A stretch of 64,000 nt of DNA from Lobosporangium transversale (lineage: Eukaryota; Mortierellomycota; Mortierellomycetes; Mortierellales; Mortierellaceae), in assembly GCF_002105155.1 (NCBI RefSeq), contig NW_019029033.1:124001-188000 (forward strand), given 5' to 3'. Below the pieces are notes generated by a model. It did no database searches and was not told the origin of the DNA. It saw nothing but the letters and a program-made list of their open reading frames with translations. Positions 1 to 10,934 of the stretch are shown piece by piece. Numbering within the stretch: the stretch's first letter is position 1; each line of letters begins with the position of its first letter. The translations under genes and the position numbers were made by a program.

Positions 1-592
1 GAGTCTGAGGCTGGCGAAGGAGGACTTCCTTGCTTGTGTCTTCTACAAGGCCGTAGGTATAATGGAGGACAAGCCATGATTCCTCCAGTTTGGGTGTGAG
101 GCGTTGGAGGCGGCGGAATTTGGCAGTGTATTCCGCTACTGAGGATTTACCTTGTTTTAATTGAACCAGTGCTTTCTGGGCTGAAGAAGCCGTGTCAGGG
201 GGTGTGAAGTTTTCGATGAATTTACTTCGGAAAGTGTCCCATGGTGTATCAATTGTCATTTCCGAGTCTCGCCACCATGCCTTGGCGTCTCCTTTCAGGT
301 TGACAACGGTATATCGGACCCAACGGGAGTGGTTAAGCTCCATGATCTCGAAGTACTCTTCTTGGTTCTCCAAGAAGTTGAGGACCGCGACAGCGTCGAC
401 ATTTCCCTCGTATGGTTCTGGTTTGGTAGGTTTTATCACAGCAGCCACCGTGCGGACATGGTCATTAAAGGCGGCAGCGCTAGAAGCACTATCCTGTCGG
501 GATTCGAGGAAGGTTTGCACAGCGTTCTGCACGGATAGGCTGGTACTGGCATCAAGGTTAAGAGCTTTCAAGGAAGTGGTGAGGTTGTCCAT
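1..592 (-). CDS. Ty3/gypsy Gag polyprotein, N-terminal part (element A, runs off window)
   Basis: An open frame starts at an ATG at 592 and runs without a stop to the window edge, giving about 197 residues. It begins MDNLTTSLKALNLDAS. The central part has the Retrotrans_gag pattern: a PEPYEG entry, then a helix-rich block with KGDAKAWW and WDTFRSKFIENF, then a Y/F-rich block near the edge. Gag would form the cytoplasmic particle that packages element RNA. A primer-binding-like site (727-736) and an LTR (737 onward) lie directly upstream on the same strand, as expected for the 5' end of an LTR retrotransposon. The zinc knuckle and pol would lie outside the window. No stop is seen, so the element may be intact. 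Confidence 0.8.
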   Translation of the reverse strand, partial: MDNLTTSLKALNLDASTSLSVQNAVQTFLESRQDSASSAAAFNDHVRTVAAVIKPTKPEPYEGNVDAVAVLNFLENQEEYFEIMELNHSRWVRYTVVNLKGDAKAWWRDSEMTIDTPWDTFRSKFIENFTPPDTASSAQKALVQLKQGKSSVAEYTAKFRRLQRLTPKLEESWLVLHYTYGLVEDTSKEVLLRQPQT

Positions 593-736
593 GGCAAAAA
601 AAAAAAAAAAATCAAATGCAGGGGTAAATTTTTAAATTTTATCTAGGAAAATATCAGAGGGATCTAGGGAAAAATATCAGAGGGAAATATAAGCGGTTTT
701 TGGCGGGGTCGGTGGTTCGATGAACCTTTGCTACCA
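593..736 (-). promoter_or_regulatory. Element A leader with primer-binding site
   Basis: Between the gag start and the LTR is a short leader with an A/T tract (596-611). On the minus strand, TGGTAGCAAA (727-736) directly follows the LTR end TACA. TGG after an LTR ending in CA is the usual form of a tRNA primer-binding site. The same decamer is found beside elements B and C in this window. I cannot name the primer tRNA. Confidence 0.55.
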
Positions 737-941
737 TGTAAATAGTAACAATCAAAGGTGATCTTAGGTGGAATCGAAGGTCAAAGGATACTTTATTTGG
801 CTATAACGTAGTGGACTATTTATACTGATAATTAATAGGGTTGGGGCTTGGTGTCTTGGCACTTGGGCTTGGCGTCTTGGCGCCTGGGGTGCGCGTGATA
901 GTTGAGCCCTCCTCAAAGGTTTGAGTCAGTATTGTATAACA
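737..941 (-). repeat. 5' LTR of gypsy element A
   Basis: On the minus strand the segment reads TGTTATACAA at its start and ATTTACA at its end, the TG...CA form of an LTR, and it abuts the primer-binding-like site. The outer boundary is tentative: a second TG occurs 8 bp further out (949). The other LTR and the target duplication lie outside the window. The sequence is unlike the LTR of element B. Confidence 0.5.
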
Positions 942-957
942 CGTTTGCAGTATAACC

Positions 958-1294
958 CAGTGCTCCTATTCGATTCGAACGGATCGAATTCGAATAGCTT
1001 CGAATGCATTCGATTCGAATAAGCCATATCCTGGTTCGATTCGAATGGTTCGAATGGTTCGAATAGGACCTCTGGTTACGCGTAGCGAAAGTATGGTCCT
1101 TGTACTTTACACCCAATCAAAAAAAATGTTTAAAATTATCATTTACTATTGTGCCAATAGTTCGAATAAATCGAAGGCTCGAATCATTCGACTTTTGTTA
1201 TCTAATCGAATTCGAATCGAATTTGAGCTTACCTCATTCGAATCGAATTCGATATCAGTGAAATTCGATTCGAATGGTTCGAATAGGAGCACTG
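958..1294. mobile_element. hAT-like MITE with TTCGAA-rich, nearly palindromic body
   Basis: The ends are perfect inverted repeats, CAGTGCTCCTATTCGA and its complement TCGAATAGGAGCACTG. The body is a maze of TTCGAA/GATTCGAATGG repeats that can fold back on itself, and it has no coding capacity. Two relatives with the same ends occur at 17,854 and 45,577, where 8-bp target duplications are visible, which points to the hAT superfamily. The 8-bp flanks here (gtataacc and atacatat) do not match, so a flank was probably lost when element A and this LTR were rearranged. Confidence 0.8.
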
Positions 1295-1555
1295 ATACAT
1301 ATAATACTATACAAGTAACTAGTGCTGAGATGAATGAGGTTGCATACCTGAAGTGTTGTACCAAGATAAAGGTAAGGAACACTTCAGGGACGGAGAGTCC
1401 ACTATTTATTATAGCGGGGAGGATCGGGTGGCTGAGCTCACGTCCAGGCAGGACGGGGTGGGTTTGAGGGCACCACTATAGGTATACCTCTGGTCCTACC
1501 TACCATGACGTCGCTTGTTATAGGACGTGAGCTTAAGTTGCCTCGATTTAGGACA
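1295..1555 (-). repeat. 3' LTR of gypsy element B, truncated at its U5 end
   Basis: This stretch matches 10,172-10,208 followed by 10,954-11,177, the U3 part of the upstream LTR. On the minus strand it starts TGTCCTAAATCGAGG at 1555, after a G-rich tract (GTGGGGAG) that can act as polypurine tract. The last ~135 bp of the LTR (U5) are missing, because the MITE begins at the break. The pol reading frame continues into the LTR and stops at 1438. Confidence 0.8.
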
Positions 1556-2326
1556 GACTCCCCACGAGAAATCCAAGCCGCCCCTGCGGCGTCAATCTTT
1601 GGATTGGGCCTTGAGAGGGAACGTGGTGGTCGCGCAGGAGGGGGCGATGCGGTAGCTGCGGGCCTTGCTGATGATGATGGGGCCGTTGTACGCGATGAAC
1701 CTTCGAGGGGTATGGGTTGCACTGCTGTACCTACTTCTGGCTCCGACTGAGGCCCTCGCTCGTCTTCTTCTTGAATGGTCTCCATGGGGATGGTGAGTTC
1801 ATCGCGACTGTTGCGGGTTTTATACCATGCGCGCGTCGGTTCTGGACTACCCGCGGGTAGATTCACTGGTTTCAGACGGTCTTTATGCACAAGGTCCATT
1901 TTCGCTTTTCCATCGGGCCAGATAAGCTTGTAGGCGCCAAAAGGGGTAATCGTCTCGACACGCAATGGTCCATACCAAGGGTATTCAAATTTCCTTTTCG
2001 CTATGTTTTTTACTAAAACCCAGTCGCCAGTCTCGTACACTTGCCTCGGAGCTTCGGGGTCGATGTTATGTCTCTCATTATACCTTTCCTCCATGAGCCT
2101 TGCGGCTTCCTGTTGCCGCTCCTCGTTTGATAGCCTCTCAAGTCTCAATCTTTCAAGCTCGGCCTCTCTCGCGGCTTGAACCTCTGTAAAAACCGCTCCA
2201 TCGAATACATAAGGACGAGTGAGGTCGCCAGGTATCGTGGGCTCGATTCCATAGACTAGGTAGAATGGTGACTTCTTAGATACGCTATGTATTCTGGTGC
2301 GGCAGGCGAAAAGTGCCTGATCTATA

Positions 2327-3923
2327 GTGCGTGCCAAAACTGATGCAATAAATTGCATTTTTCAACATTCATTCCTCATTCTCCTTCTTCCTCTTTATGA
2401 TCTTCCCTGCCACCACCGTTTCTCATTCTCATTTGTCTCACCTCCATGGAGTCTCATCGTCATCGCCATCAGTGGCCTAATTAGCATTTAATTGCAATTT
2501 GCTTTCAGCATCTCATTGCATCTATTATGGCAATTAACAACTTCTTGTTTTTATTTATTCCTGTTACTTCTCCTTTCCCCTAACGATGTTCCCTCCTTTA
2601 GCCTTATATAACTCTCTCACCCTCTTCGGCATACCGCAGTATAGTTTGTGTAAGAATTCAGGAGGGATATGTGTCCATACGTCTTGGACTCTCTCCCAGA
2701 GATCCTCCATATTCTTTGCCTTGTCTGGATAATGATCCAACTGCACCTTCATGTATGCCCATATGTTTTCTATTGGGTTGATGTCAGGAGAGTTTGCTGG
2801 CCATTCCATGAGAGGTATCTTAGACTTTTGGATATAGGTCATTGCTATTCTTCCGGTATGAATCCTAGCATTGTCCTGCTGAAATATAAATTTGTCCTTA
2901 TCCATCAAGTAGTAATCCCTGGACTTAAAGATATAATCCTTGAGAACGTCGACGTATGTTACCGAATCCACCTTCTCTTGGAGCCAGCAGCCATCGCCTG
3001 GTCCGTAGTAAGTTATACAACCCCAGAACATCATTTTGCCTCCACCGCCTTGCCTTGTCTTTTTGATATGATGTGCTCGTAGAGCTTTATCCCATCGATG
3101 CTTGTAGTAGTACTTTCTTCCGCAGGACCCAACTCTGCTAAAGATGGTCTCATCTGAGAACATGACGTTCTTCCAGTCTTCTAGAGTCCAGTCCAAGTGA
3201 TCCTTTGCAAAATTATATCGAGCATAGATTTGCTTCTTCGTCAGATCAGGCTGCTTCTGTTTTACATATGCCCCCATATCATCCTGCATAAGGAACCTCC
3301 TGATGCTCGATTTACTAACCTGCACTCCTTCCCTCAATTGAACAAGTTGTTGGCCATCTTTTAGGGTCTCCAATACACCCATGTCAAAAAATCTTGATAA
3401 AAGCTGTTTCGTTTTCTTAGTAACTTTGCAGGGTCGGCCCCCTCTCAGCACTGGAATACTTTCTTTGCCTCTTTTCCTAATCCTTTGAGCTGAGGTAACA
3501 GATATCCCTAAACTCTTTGACACTTCTCTGGAAGACTTTCCCTGATGAGGTAGAGCAGTTGCATTTTGGATAGTTGATTTGGATAATGATTTCATGTTAT
3601 GATAAAGATATGGCAGATATGTAGAGTGTCGCTTGGTGTATCAGTGGTGATGGTGCTATAAAGAAAGAATAAAGAATAAGAAAGAAGTAAGGGATGGACA
3701 AACCTGACATGTACTTTTTACCAAAACTGATGCAATGAGACATGACTATACAAATGGCGATTATTCGCTAATTGCGTCATTGATGAGAACAGCGATGACA
3801 GTCTACGAAGGTGAGACAAATGAGAATGAGAAGCGGTGATGGTAGGGAAGATCATTAGAAAGGAAAAGGAGAATGAGGAATGAATGTTAAAAAATGCAAA
3901 TTATTGCATCAGTTTTGGCACCA
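2327..3923 (-). mobile_element. Tc1/mariner-type DNA transposon, family 1, copy 1
   Basis: A 1,597-bp element sits in the integrase of gypsy B between TA duplications (2325-2326 and 3924-3925). Its ends share GTGCCAAAACTGATGCAATAA as inverted repeats; the left end reads GTGCGTGCC and the right end TGGTGCC. Terminal similarity extends more loosely about 200 bp inward, and an inverted second copy of the AAAACTGATGCAAT motif lies at the inner edge of the right repeat (about 3722-3737). It carries one transposase gene. A second copy lies at 15,271. Confidence 0.9.
2564..3595 (-). CDS. Tc1/mariner-family transposase (343 aa), copy 1
   Basis: The frame opens with an ATG at 3595 and is intact for 343 residues, the usual length for Tc1/mariner transposases. 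The N-terminal third is a paired helix-turn-helix (KSSREVSKSLGISVTSAQRI, then a GRPCK AT-hook-like link). The catalytic part has the DDE/D layout: MFSDETIF, then IFQQDNARIHTG, then NSPDINPIENIWA. It cuts and rejoins the element at TA sites in the nucleus. The protein is the same as that at 15,508-16,539. No frameshift or missing catalytic residue is seen, so the enzyme may be active. Confidence 0.93.
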   Translation of the reverse strand: MKSLSKSTIQNATALPHQGKSSREVSKSLGISVTSAQRIRKRGKESIPVLRGGRPCKVTKKTKQLLSRFFDMGVLETLKDGQQLVQLREGVQVSKSSIRRFLMQDDMGAYVKQKQPDLTKKQIYARYNFAKDHLDWTLEDWKNVMFSDETIFSRVGSCGRKYYYKHRWDKALRAHHIKKTRQGGGGKMMFWGCITYYGPGDGCWLQEKVDSVTYVDVLKDYIFKSRDYYLMDKDKFIFQQDNARIHTGRIAMTYIQKSKIPLMEWPANSPDINPIENIWAYMKVQLDHYPDKAKNMEDLWERVQDVWTHIPPEFLHKLYCGMPKRVRELYKAKGGNIVRGKEK

Positions 3924-6900
3924 TAGATAGAAAGAGGTCCCACTTGTGCTTCATCTTATCACCGACGTATTTTGTTAATGCGGCGCCGAGGATGCCATTA
4001 GTGCGTTCGGTTTTGCCATTTGTGCGCGGGTGATACGCGGAGGTGAGCCGGTGTTTAACTTTCATCTTCTTAAGATATTCTCGCAGGACCTCTGACATGA
4101 ACTGACTGCCTCTATCGGAAATCAGCTCTGCGGGGCAACCAAAGTTCATGACAATTTCCTCATAAATGAAATTTGAGACTGTCTCGGCAGTGGCGTCAGG
4201 CGTAGCTTTGGCTATTGTCCAGCTAGTGGCGTAATCTACAGCGACTATTATCCACATGTTTCCATTCTTAGTCTTGGGACAGCGTCCGATGAAATCGATA
4301 CCCCAGCGTTGGAAGGGTTTAGCCACCGAGAAAGTGTGGAGAGGTTCGGTGACCGTTGCTCCTCCGCGAGTCAGCTGGCATTCCTTGCAAGTACGGCATG
4401 CTTCTTGAATGCTCTCACGCATACGAGGCCACCAATATCTAGGCTGGATGCGTTCAAATAAGCCTTGCGTACCGGGGTGTCCCATACTTTCATGCATTTT
4501 GGCCATGTAATCTGCGCGCCGAGCGAAATTTAAAAATTCTACTTGCGTATCACCCATCACTCTAAACACTTTCCCGTCTTCCACCACAAAATTATCCTCT
4601 TCCTCCCTCATTAAACCTAGGAAGTCCTGGTGTGCGGGGTCAGCGAGGGTGCCCGTTTCCTTATACTCGACCATTAATAGAGGCCAATCCATATCTTCCA
4701 GTGTCTCGTCAAACTCTGCCTCTTCCATGGCCATCAATAATGCCTCCTCGAACGCCTCAACACCTGCGTCGTGGTTACTCTCTTTTATTCCGAGCTCCCC
4801 GTTGGCGAGTTCCATGAAGTTGCAGGTGACGTCCTTGGTATTCTCCTCATTAGGCCTAGAAAGAGCATCGGCAACAGGATTATCCTTGCCCGGACGATAG
4901 ATGATAACATGATCTTGTTGCTCCATGTGTTGGCTCCATCCCGCCATGCGTCTGCTCATGCCTTTTTGTCGTTTTAAGAACACCAAACTGTGATTGTCGG
5001 TCAAGATGTTGACTGTTCTGCCCTGGATATAAGTATGCCATTCGTCGCAAGCGCGCACAATTGCATACAATTCGCGCTCATGTGTTGGCCATTTCTGCTG
5101 ACCCTCATCTAATTTCCTCGACATGAAAGCGATAGGGTGCATTTCCTTCCGGCCGTTTGAACCAAAGTCCTGACTCAGGACGGCACCAATGGCAGTGAGG
5201 GACGCATCAGTCTCGATGAAAAAGGGGCGAGAAAAATCGGCAAGGCGTAGAACGGGAGCTGAGGCGAGGGCTTGCTTGAGGTCGTCGAAGGCAGCTTGTT
5301 CTCTCTCGCCCCACGGCGAGGGGAGAGGTCTGGTCTTGATTTTGTTGTTGTCTTTTTCTTTTGTAAGATCTGTGAGGGGAGCGGCCCGAGAGGCATAATT
5401 TTTAATAAATTTGCGGTAGTAGCCAGCCATACCTAAAAATCGACGAACCTCTTGAACATTGGTGGGCGCCGTCAATGATTGGATGCTTTCTGTCTTTGAG
5501 GGGTCGACTTTCAAGCCTTCACCGCTCACAACGTGGCCTAAGAAGAGGAGTTCAGGCTTACCGAATTCGCATTTGGACATCTTGACCTTGAGTTGATATT
5601 TCGCCAGACGTTCAAGTACCCAACGCAAATGTTCCTTATGGTCCTCAGGGTTGCGACTGAATACTAGGATATCATCCATGAAGACTAAACAAAATTTATC
5701 TAGACCGCCTTGCAGAACTTCATTCATCATCCCCTGGAAGGACGCAGGTGCGTTAGTCAAACCAAAAGGCATCACCAAATATTCAAAGTGACCATAGCGG
5801 GTACCAAAAGCGGTCTTTTCCACGTCGCTGGGGTTAACTCGAATCTGATTGAAGCCTGATTGCAAATCGAGTTTAGAAAACTCGGTTGCACCTGAGAGTC
5901 GGTCGAAGAATTCATCAATGAGTGGCAGAGGGTACTTATTCTTGACGGTAATTGCATTGAGCGCGCGGTAGTCTACACACAGACGGAGGCTTCCGTCTTT
6001 CTTCCTAGCGAATACAACGGGCGCTGACCAAGGGGAAATACTGGGCCGAATGAAGCCTTTCTTCTGCAGCTCTTCTAATTGCTCCTTTAATGCATCCAGT
6101 TCCTCAGGCGACATCCTCCGCACCGGCATGGCGATAGGGAGGGCCGAGCCAGTCTCGATGCGATGATCAACGTGACGGTGTAGGGGAAGTTTGTTCAAGT
6201 CGGCGAAGACGGAGTCTGCGAATTCCTCTATCAGCGCGCGGTATCTCTCTGGGACCTTTTCTGCTCCCTCACCGGCGGCGTCAACGGAATTGACCACTAA
6301 CTCTACTTCGTCCCCACTGATAAAGCAAACTCCATAATCCTCTGTAGTATTCAGGATCTTCTTGAAATGCTTCACTCCGACGAGGCGAACGTCTGTACGG
6401 TTCTTGGCCTCATGCTCTGCAGAGGTTGAGATCAGATGATCTTTTTCTTTTTCTGTAGATTCCCCATTTTTTGTCTCCTCATTTGCTTTCACCATTTCTA
6501 CTTGCTCCATTCCATCGCTCTTCACATTTCCCATTGTTGCTTCCTCGCCCTCTCTTACTGTCGTATTCCACAATTCGTCTGTGTCTGCCACTGTCTCTGC
6601 GACACTTTTTATGACGTCTCCTTCCATTGTCCTTTCTGCAGTTTCCTTAACGCTCTTATTGTCGCTCGCCCCGGTAGATTCAATATTTGAAGCCAGCTGG
6701 CCATTATTTTCCTCCCTTACGCTGCGTATCGCCCGCCAACCTTTTCGACCTAGCCATTTGTATATTCCAGTACGCCAATTTACCTGCGGGTTCCACTTTC
6801 GCAGCCAGGGTTGCCCTAGGATGATATCGTATCTCAAATTATCAACGACGACTCCCGTTTCTCTCATTACCTCGTCGCCCATACTGAGAGCAAGAGTAGC

Positions 6901-8262
6901 CGTGGTTGACGAGACAGAGCTTTGGCCACGAGCCATCAGGATCCTGACTGGTTTAGGCAAGGGTAGTAAACGGTAGTCTTCCTTCTTGAGATCCCTTATG
7001 AATTCAGAGCAGACGAAGTTACCGGAAGCACCGGAGTCGATCAGCACGCGTGCCCCTAAGGTTCCGACCTTTGCGCGTACTTCGTGCACCGGCCGGTTCA
7101 ACTCTTTATAATTTTCTGGGGTATTGCCATTCTTTAGGTGATAGGACTGTAAAATATACGATGAAGAATTGCGACCTTTATTGCCAGGGCAGTACTCTAT
7201 TCTATGTCCAGGGATCCCACAGCCGTAGCATCGCGGCTTACTTCTATCTGGACAGTTTGCCTTGATATGGCCGTTCTTGCCGCAGTGGAAGCACTTTCGA
7301 CCCTCACTATGCTGGCGAGTCTGCATGGCCGCAACCTCAAGCTCTTCCTCCGTGAAACGCTGCCGGACATGGTCCAAATCCATGGACATGTCTGGCGCAC
7401 TTGGCACACTGGACCTGGGGGCGCCGGCATTAGTACTAGCGAAGGACTGCGACCTAAACCCAAGGTTACGACTGCCATGGACTGGGTTTCCCCCCGCATG
7501 GCCACTGGTGAGGGATCTGAAGGCCGACAGGTCTTGATCCTTCAAGGCAATCTTGTGAGTGAAGGTCTCGAGCGAATCCTCGGGCCTCATGATATCAACA
7601 AGTTTGTTTCGGATATATTGTGGGAGTTTTCTGGCTAACTCCAACTTCTTGTCCATTGTAGACTTGTCATGGATTTTGTTGGCTAACGCTACGTATCTGC
7701 TCATGAAGCTGATTAGGGCCTCGTCTTTCTCCATCTTTAGCCCGTCTAACTGGGCCCTCAGGTTCTGTGAAAGATGGGTCTGCGTCCATCTCTTAACGAA
7801 GTCTTCCTTGAACGCATCCCAACCGATGTCTTCGCCCTTGTCATCGATATATTGGAGGGCCCACGACAGAGCACCTCCCTTGAGGATGGTGACAAAACTG
7901 GGAACTTTCTTGTTGTCCGGCCACGTCTGACTCCGGAACTGCAGCTCGATGAACTTGAGCCAAGCATCAAGGTCGAAGGCGACTTCGTGCCCCGAGAAAG
8001 TAGAGGTCTGAGCGGCAAACTGCGGGGCTGGCCTGTGAGGGTCCAGCCATCGGCTTACTGCCGGGGGCGCTGGTGCTGAGGCCAATTGATTATTGGCGAA
8101 CTCGAGCTGCCTAGTGAGCTCCTCGACTCTTCGCGCGAGCTCCTCACTCGAGGCCTGCTGCAACTGTTGCTGACGCTGTGCAAATATCTCTGCTGCATCC
8201 ATTTCTGCCGTGGTATAACTTGATTCCGATTCTGTATCACTTGGTGGGCTAAAAACCACCAT

Positions 8263-8400
8263 AAACTATTTGTAAACTGTGTAACCGAATTACGGACAAA
8301 TAACTGTGGACAAATAAAACTGTTGACAAATAAAAACTGTGCGACCAAAAAAAACTGTGGACTGATCGTTGATTATTGGGCTCGTTAAGACCGTGGTGCC
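8263..8400 (-). other. Element B leader between primer-binding site and gag
   Basis: This is a short untranslated leader, A-rich on the plus strand, with a repeated aaactgtg(g/t)ac motif. It holds no gene. Confidence 0.5.
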
Positions 8401-8410
8401 TTTGCTACCA
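8401..8410 (-). promoter_or_regulatory. Primer-binding site of gypsy element B
   Basis: On the minus strand TGGTAGCAAA follows the LTR end (TTTTTTCA) after one spacer base. It is the same decamer as in elements A and C, so all three probably use one primer tRNA, whose 3' end would read TTTGCTACCA. Confidence 0.6.
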
Positions 8411-8450
8411 TTGAAAAAATCACTGTCTTAAGAACCGGGGGGTTACACTA

Positions 8451-10073
8451 TCATGCAAAACTGATTCAATAATTCATTCCCATGTGCATTTCTTTTTTTT
8501 CATTCCTAGAAACCGTATATGCATACACCACTCATACTTTGGTTTAATAAAGCTCCCGTCTTCTTCTACGTCATAGTGATGCGTTGTGACATTAGCTTGT
8601 CTCATTTGAATAGCTAATGACTTTTTTGTTCATGCAGGTCATTGAATCAGTTTCACATGTGCCCATTCGGTGGCCAAAGATCTTTATTCTTTTGTGAGGC
8701 ATAGCCTTACATCAATAGATAGTATTCCAACCATGGGCATCACTGACAGCTTGGAGTCTCTTATGGATACCTATGATGAGTTTGCGGCAGAAGCCCACTG
8801 GGATCCTGTACCATTCAACCGATATTCGCTCCCATAGTTCATCACAGCTCTTAGCTCGCTCCGGATACCTAGAGAGCCGCCTATCCAATTCTGCCCACAT
8901 GTGTTCAATAGGGTTGAGGTCAGGGGATTGTGCTGGCCACTCTAGAAGTGTACCTTCCTCTTCTGTCAGATGTACTGACTCCAAATACTTCCTAACAATC
9001 TTCGCCGTGTGCTTCGAGTCATTGTCGTGCTGAAAGACGATATCGCTTTTAGTTAGGCCCCAGTCATCAAGCGACATCTGTAGATCCTCCTGCAGTAGTT
9101 TGATGTAAAGTTGTGCGTCCATATTATTGTCAATCTTTGCAATGTATCCAGGTCCGTACCATGAGAAGCATGACCACACTTTAACATTACCACCCCCAAA
9201 CTTGACAGTGCCTTGCACCGACCTGCGAGTGAGGCGTCCCGGATTGTCGTCCCAGATCCACTGCACGCCATCAGAGCAGATTCGGTTTATTTTCGATTCA
9301 TCTGACCAAATAACCTTTTTCCAATCTTCCAGAGTCCATTCCTTATACTTTTTGATAAAATGCAAACGAGCTTTAATATGCCGTCGACGTAAAGCTGGCT
9401 TATGTACACGCCTCTTTGCTGTCAATCCTAACTCCTTGAGCCGTCGTCTAACGGTGGTCTCAGAAACAGCCGCTGGTATGAGCTGGTTGGCTCTGACGGT
9501 GGCCTCAACTGCAGACTTGAGTGTACCTCGTTTCATGTTCACCTTAAGATACTGCATGATACCTCTAGGTACTTTCCTTGGTCGACCGCCTTTATTGACT
9601 GGCATGTACTCCTTATTATGTGCATAGATCCTGGTGGCCGTCGCTATTGATATACCAACACTAGCAGCAGTTTCTCTAGTAGACATGCCTCCCATCATTA
9701 ACCTCCTGGCTTCGTTGACTTTCCTTTGTGGAGTGGGTCTCATATTCTGTGAAGGTATAGTTAAGAGAGAGTTAAGCAAGTGTTCATAAAGGAAAGAGAG
9801 AAAAGCCCTTTTTTTACTGGCATTAAATGACGTCCAAAGTTGTCATGGGCAACATTTTAGACCACATGTGAAACTGATTCAATGACCTGCATGAACAAAA
9901 AAGTCATTAGCTATTCAAATGAGACAAGCTAATGTCACAACGCATCACTATGACGTAGAAGAAGACGGGAGCTTTATTAAACCAAAGTATGAGTGGTGTA
10001 TGCATATACGGTTTCTAGGAATGAAAAAAAAGAAATGCACATGGGAATGAATTATTGAATCAGTTTTGCATGA
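8451..10073 (-). mobile_element. Tc1/mariner-type DNA transposon, family 2
   Basis: This is a 1,623-bp element inside the LTR of gypsy B, flanked by TA (8449-8450 and 10074-10075). The inverted repeats are long, about 210 bp, and nearly perfect, starting TCATGCAAAACTGATTCAAT. Each repeat ends on its inner side with an inverted copy of the terminal motif (GAAACTGATTCAATGA). The element holds one transposase gene. The near-perfect repeats suggest a recent arrival. Confidence 0.93.
8712..9743 (-). CDS. Tc1/mariner-family transposase (343 aa), family 2
   Basis: I start at the ATG at 9743 (MRPTPQRKVNEARRLM); an upstream in-frame TTG at 9779 is less likely. The N-terminal helix-turn-helix pair is visible (MSTRETAASVGISIATATRI; GRPRK), followed by DDE motifs: VIWSDESKI, VFQHDNDSKHTA and SPDLNPIEHMWAEL. 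It is a different protein from the family 1 transposase although the terminal motifs differ by only one base (AAAACTGATTC versus AAAACTGATGC). No disruption is visible. Confidence 0.92.
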   Translation of the reverse strand: MRPTPQRKVNEARRLMMGGMSTRETAASVGISIATATRIYAHNKEYMPVNKGGRPRKVPRGIMQYLKVNMKRGTLKSAVEATVRANQLIPAAVSETTVRRRLKELGLTAKRRVHKPALRRRHIKARLHFIKKYKEWTLEDWKKVIWSDESKINRICSDGVQWIWDDNPGRLTRRSVQGTVKFGGGNVKVWSCFSWYGPGYIAKIDNNMDAQLYIKLLQEDLQMSLDDWGLTKSDIVFQHDNDSKHTAKIVRKYLESVHLTEEEGTLLEWPAQSPDLNPIEHMWAELDRRLSRYPERAKSCDELWERISVEWYRIPVGFCRKLIIGIHKRLQAVSDAHGWNTIY

Positions 10074-10204
10074 TAGTGTATACTGAGATGCCCTTAAAAA
10101 CCGCAACGAGACGCAAATACATAGAACACACTGAAGTGTTGTACCAAGATAAAGGTCTTTATTAGTTTATGATACATATAATACTATACAAGTAACTAGT
10201 GCTG

Positions 10205-10208
<4 letters not shown>

Positions 10209-10261
<53 letters not shown>

Positions 10262-10934
10262 TTTTTTTTCCTGTTAACAAGAACCCACAGAGGTGAGGAA
10301 TTTTATTTCATAATCTCGCTCTAAAGTAATGATATCGCCCTCAACTATGAAACAAGCGAAACTCTCAAAGTTCGCACGGGATGGCTGTGAAGAGCCAATT
10401 CGTATCCATGTTTTTCTCTACCAATGTACACCGTGATCGGTACTCGAAGTCCATCCTTCCGATGTGGCCTGTTGCGCCCGTGAAAAGCCGCGGAGGCTGG
10501 CGTGCCGACTCTAGCTAAGGACGACTTTTAATTTTTTTTTTTCTATTCGATCAAATCCACTGGCATGTGGACCCAAATCTTGCGGGATTGGTCTGAAATT
10601 TCTACTTTGGACTCCGTCAAACTTTGTGATCATCGCTGTCCTAGTCAAGTGGGTGGATGGGGGGATGTGCTGCCAGATGTACCGCTGGTTCGGCTGGGGG
10701 GTGGAATATATACCTAAGACATGTGGCCAGCCAGGCGACTTAGAGTAGTGCACCCACGATCTTAGCCTTAGCGGAGAACACTAGGCTGTCTCGGAGAGAA
10801 AGTATAAAAACTCAAGCAAATCCCTGACCTGGCACATGTTTGCTTCACTTTATGTGCCTTAACCAGGACTCGAACCCGGCCCCTGGGCTAGACAGGGGGG
10901 TGCCCTGACGAGTATACTACTCAGCCATTGGGCT
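10209..10934 (-). mobile_element. tRNA-derived SINE with poly(A) tail and 19-bp target duplication
   Basis: The insertion is flanked by a perfect 19-bp direct repeat, AAGTAACTAGTGCTGAGAT (10190-10208 and 10935-10953). Its left edge is a T tract of about 60 nt (10209-10269), the poly(A) tail on the minus strand. Its right edge, read on the minus strand, begins AGCCCAATGGCTGAGTAGTA and looks like a tRNA gene with Pol III box A (TGGCTGAGTAGTA) and a consensus box B (GGTTCGAGTCC). There is no reverse transcriptase frame, so it depends on a partner LINE. At 726 bp it is long for a SINE; the body after the tRNA-like head is of unknown origin. Confidence 0.85.

Larger units (their letters stand above)
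1438..8262 (-). pseudogene. Ty3/gypsy Gag-Pol polyprotein (element B), split by a Tc1/mariner element
   Basis: One frame runs 8262 to about 3926, then resumes at 2324 and ends at 1438; the gap is transposon insertion 2327-3923. Removing it with one TA copy restores an uninterrupted integrase reading. Domains in order: Retrotrans_gag; two CCHC knuckles (CFHCGKNGHIKANC, CYGCGIPGHRIEYC); aspartic protease (LIDSGASGNFVC); reverse transcriptase with FMDD at LVFMDDILVFS; RNase H (IETDASLTAIGAVL, TDNHSLVFL); HHCC zinc-binding; DDE integrase with WGIDFIGR, ISDRGSQF and NGKTERTNG; and a GPY/F-like end (WYGPLRVETI). Gag and Pol are a single frame of roughly 1,740 residues with no frameshift. All catalytic motifs are present, so the copy was probably active until interrupted. 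Confidence 0.92.
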
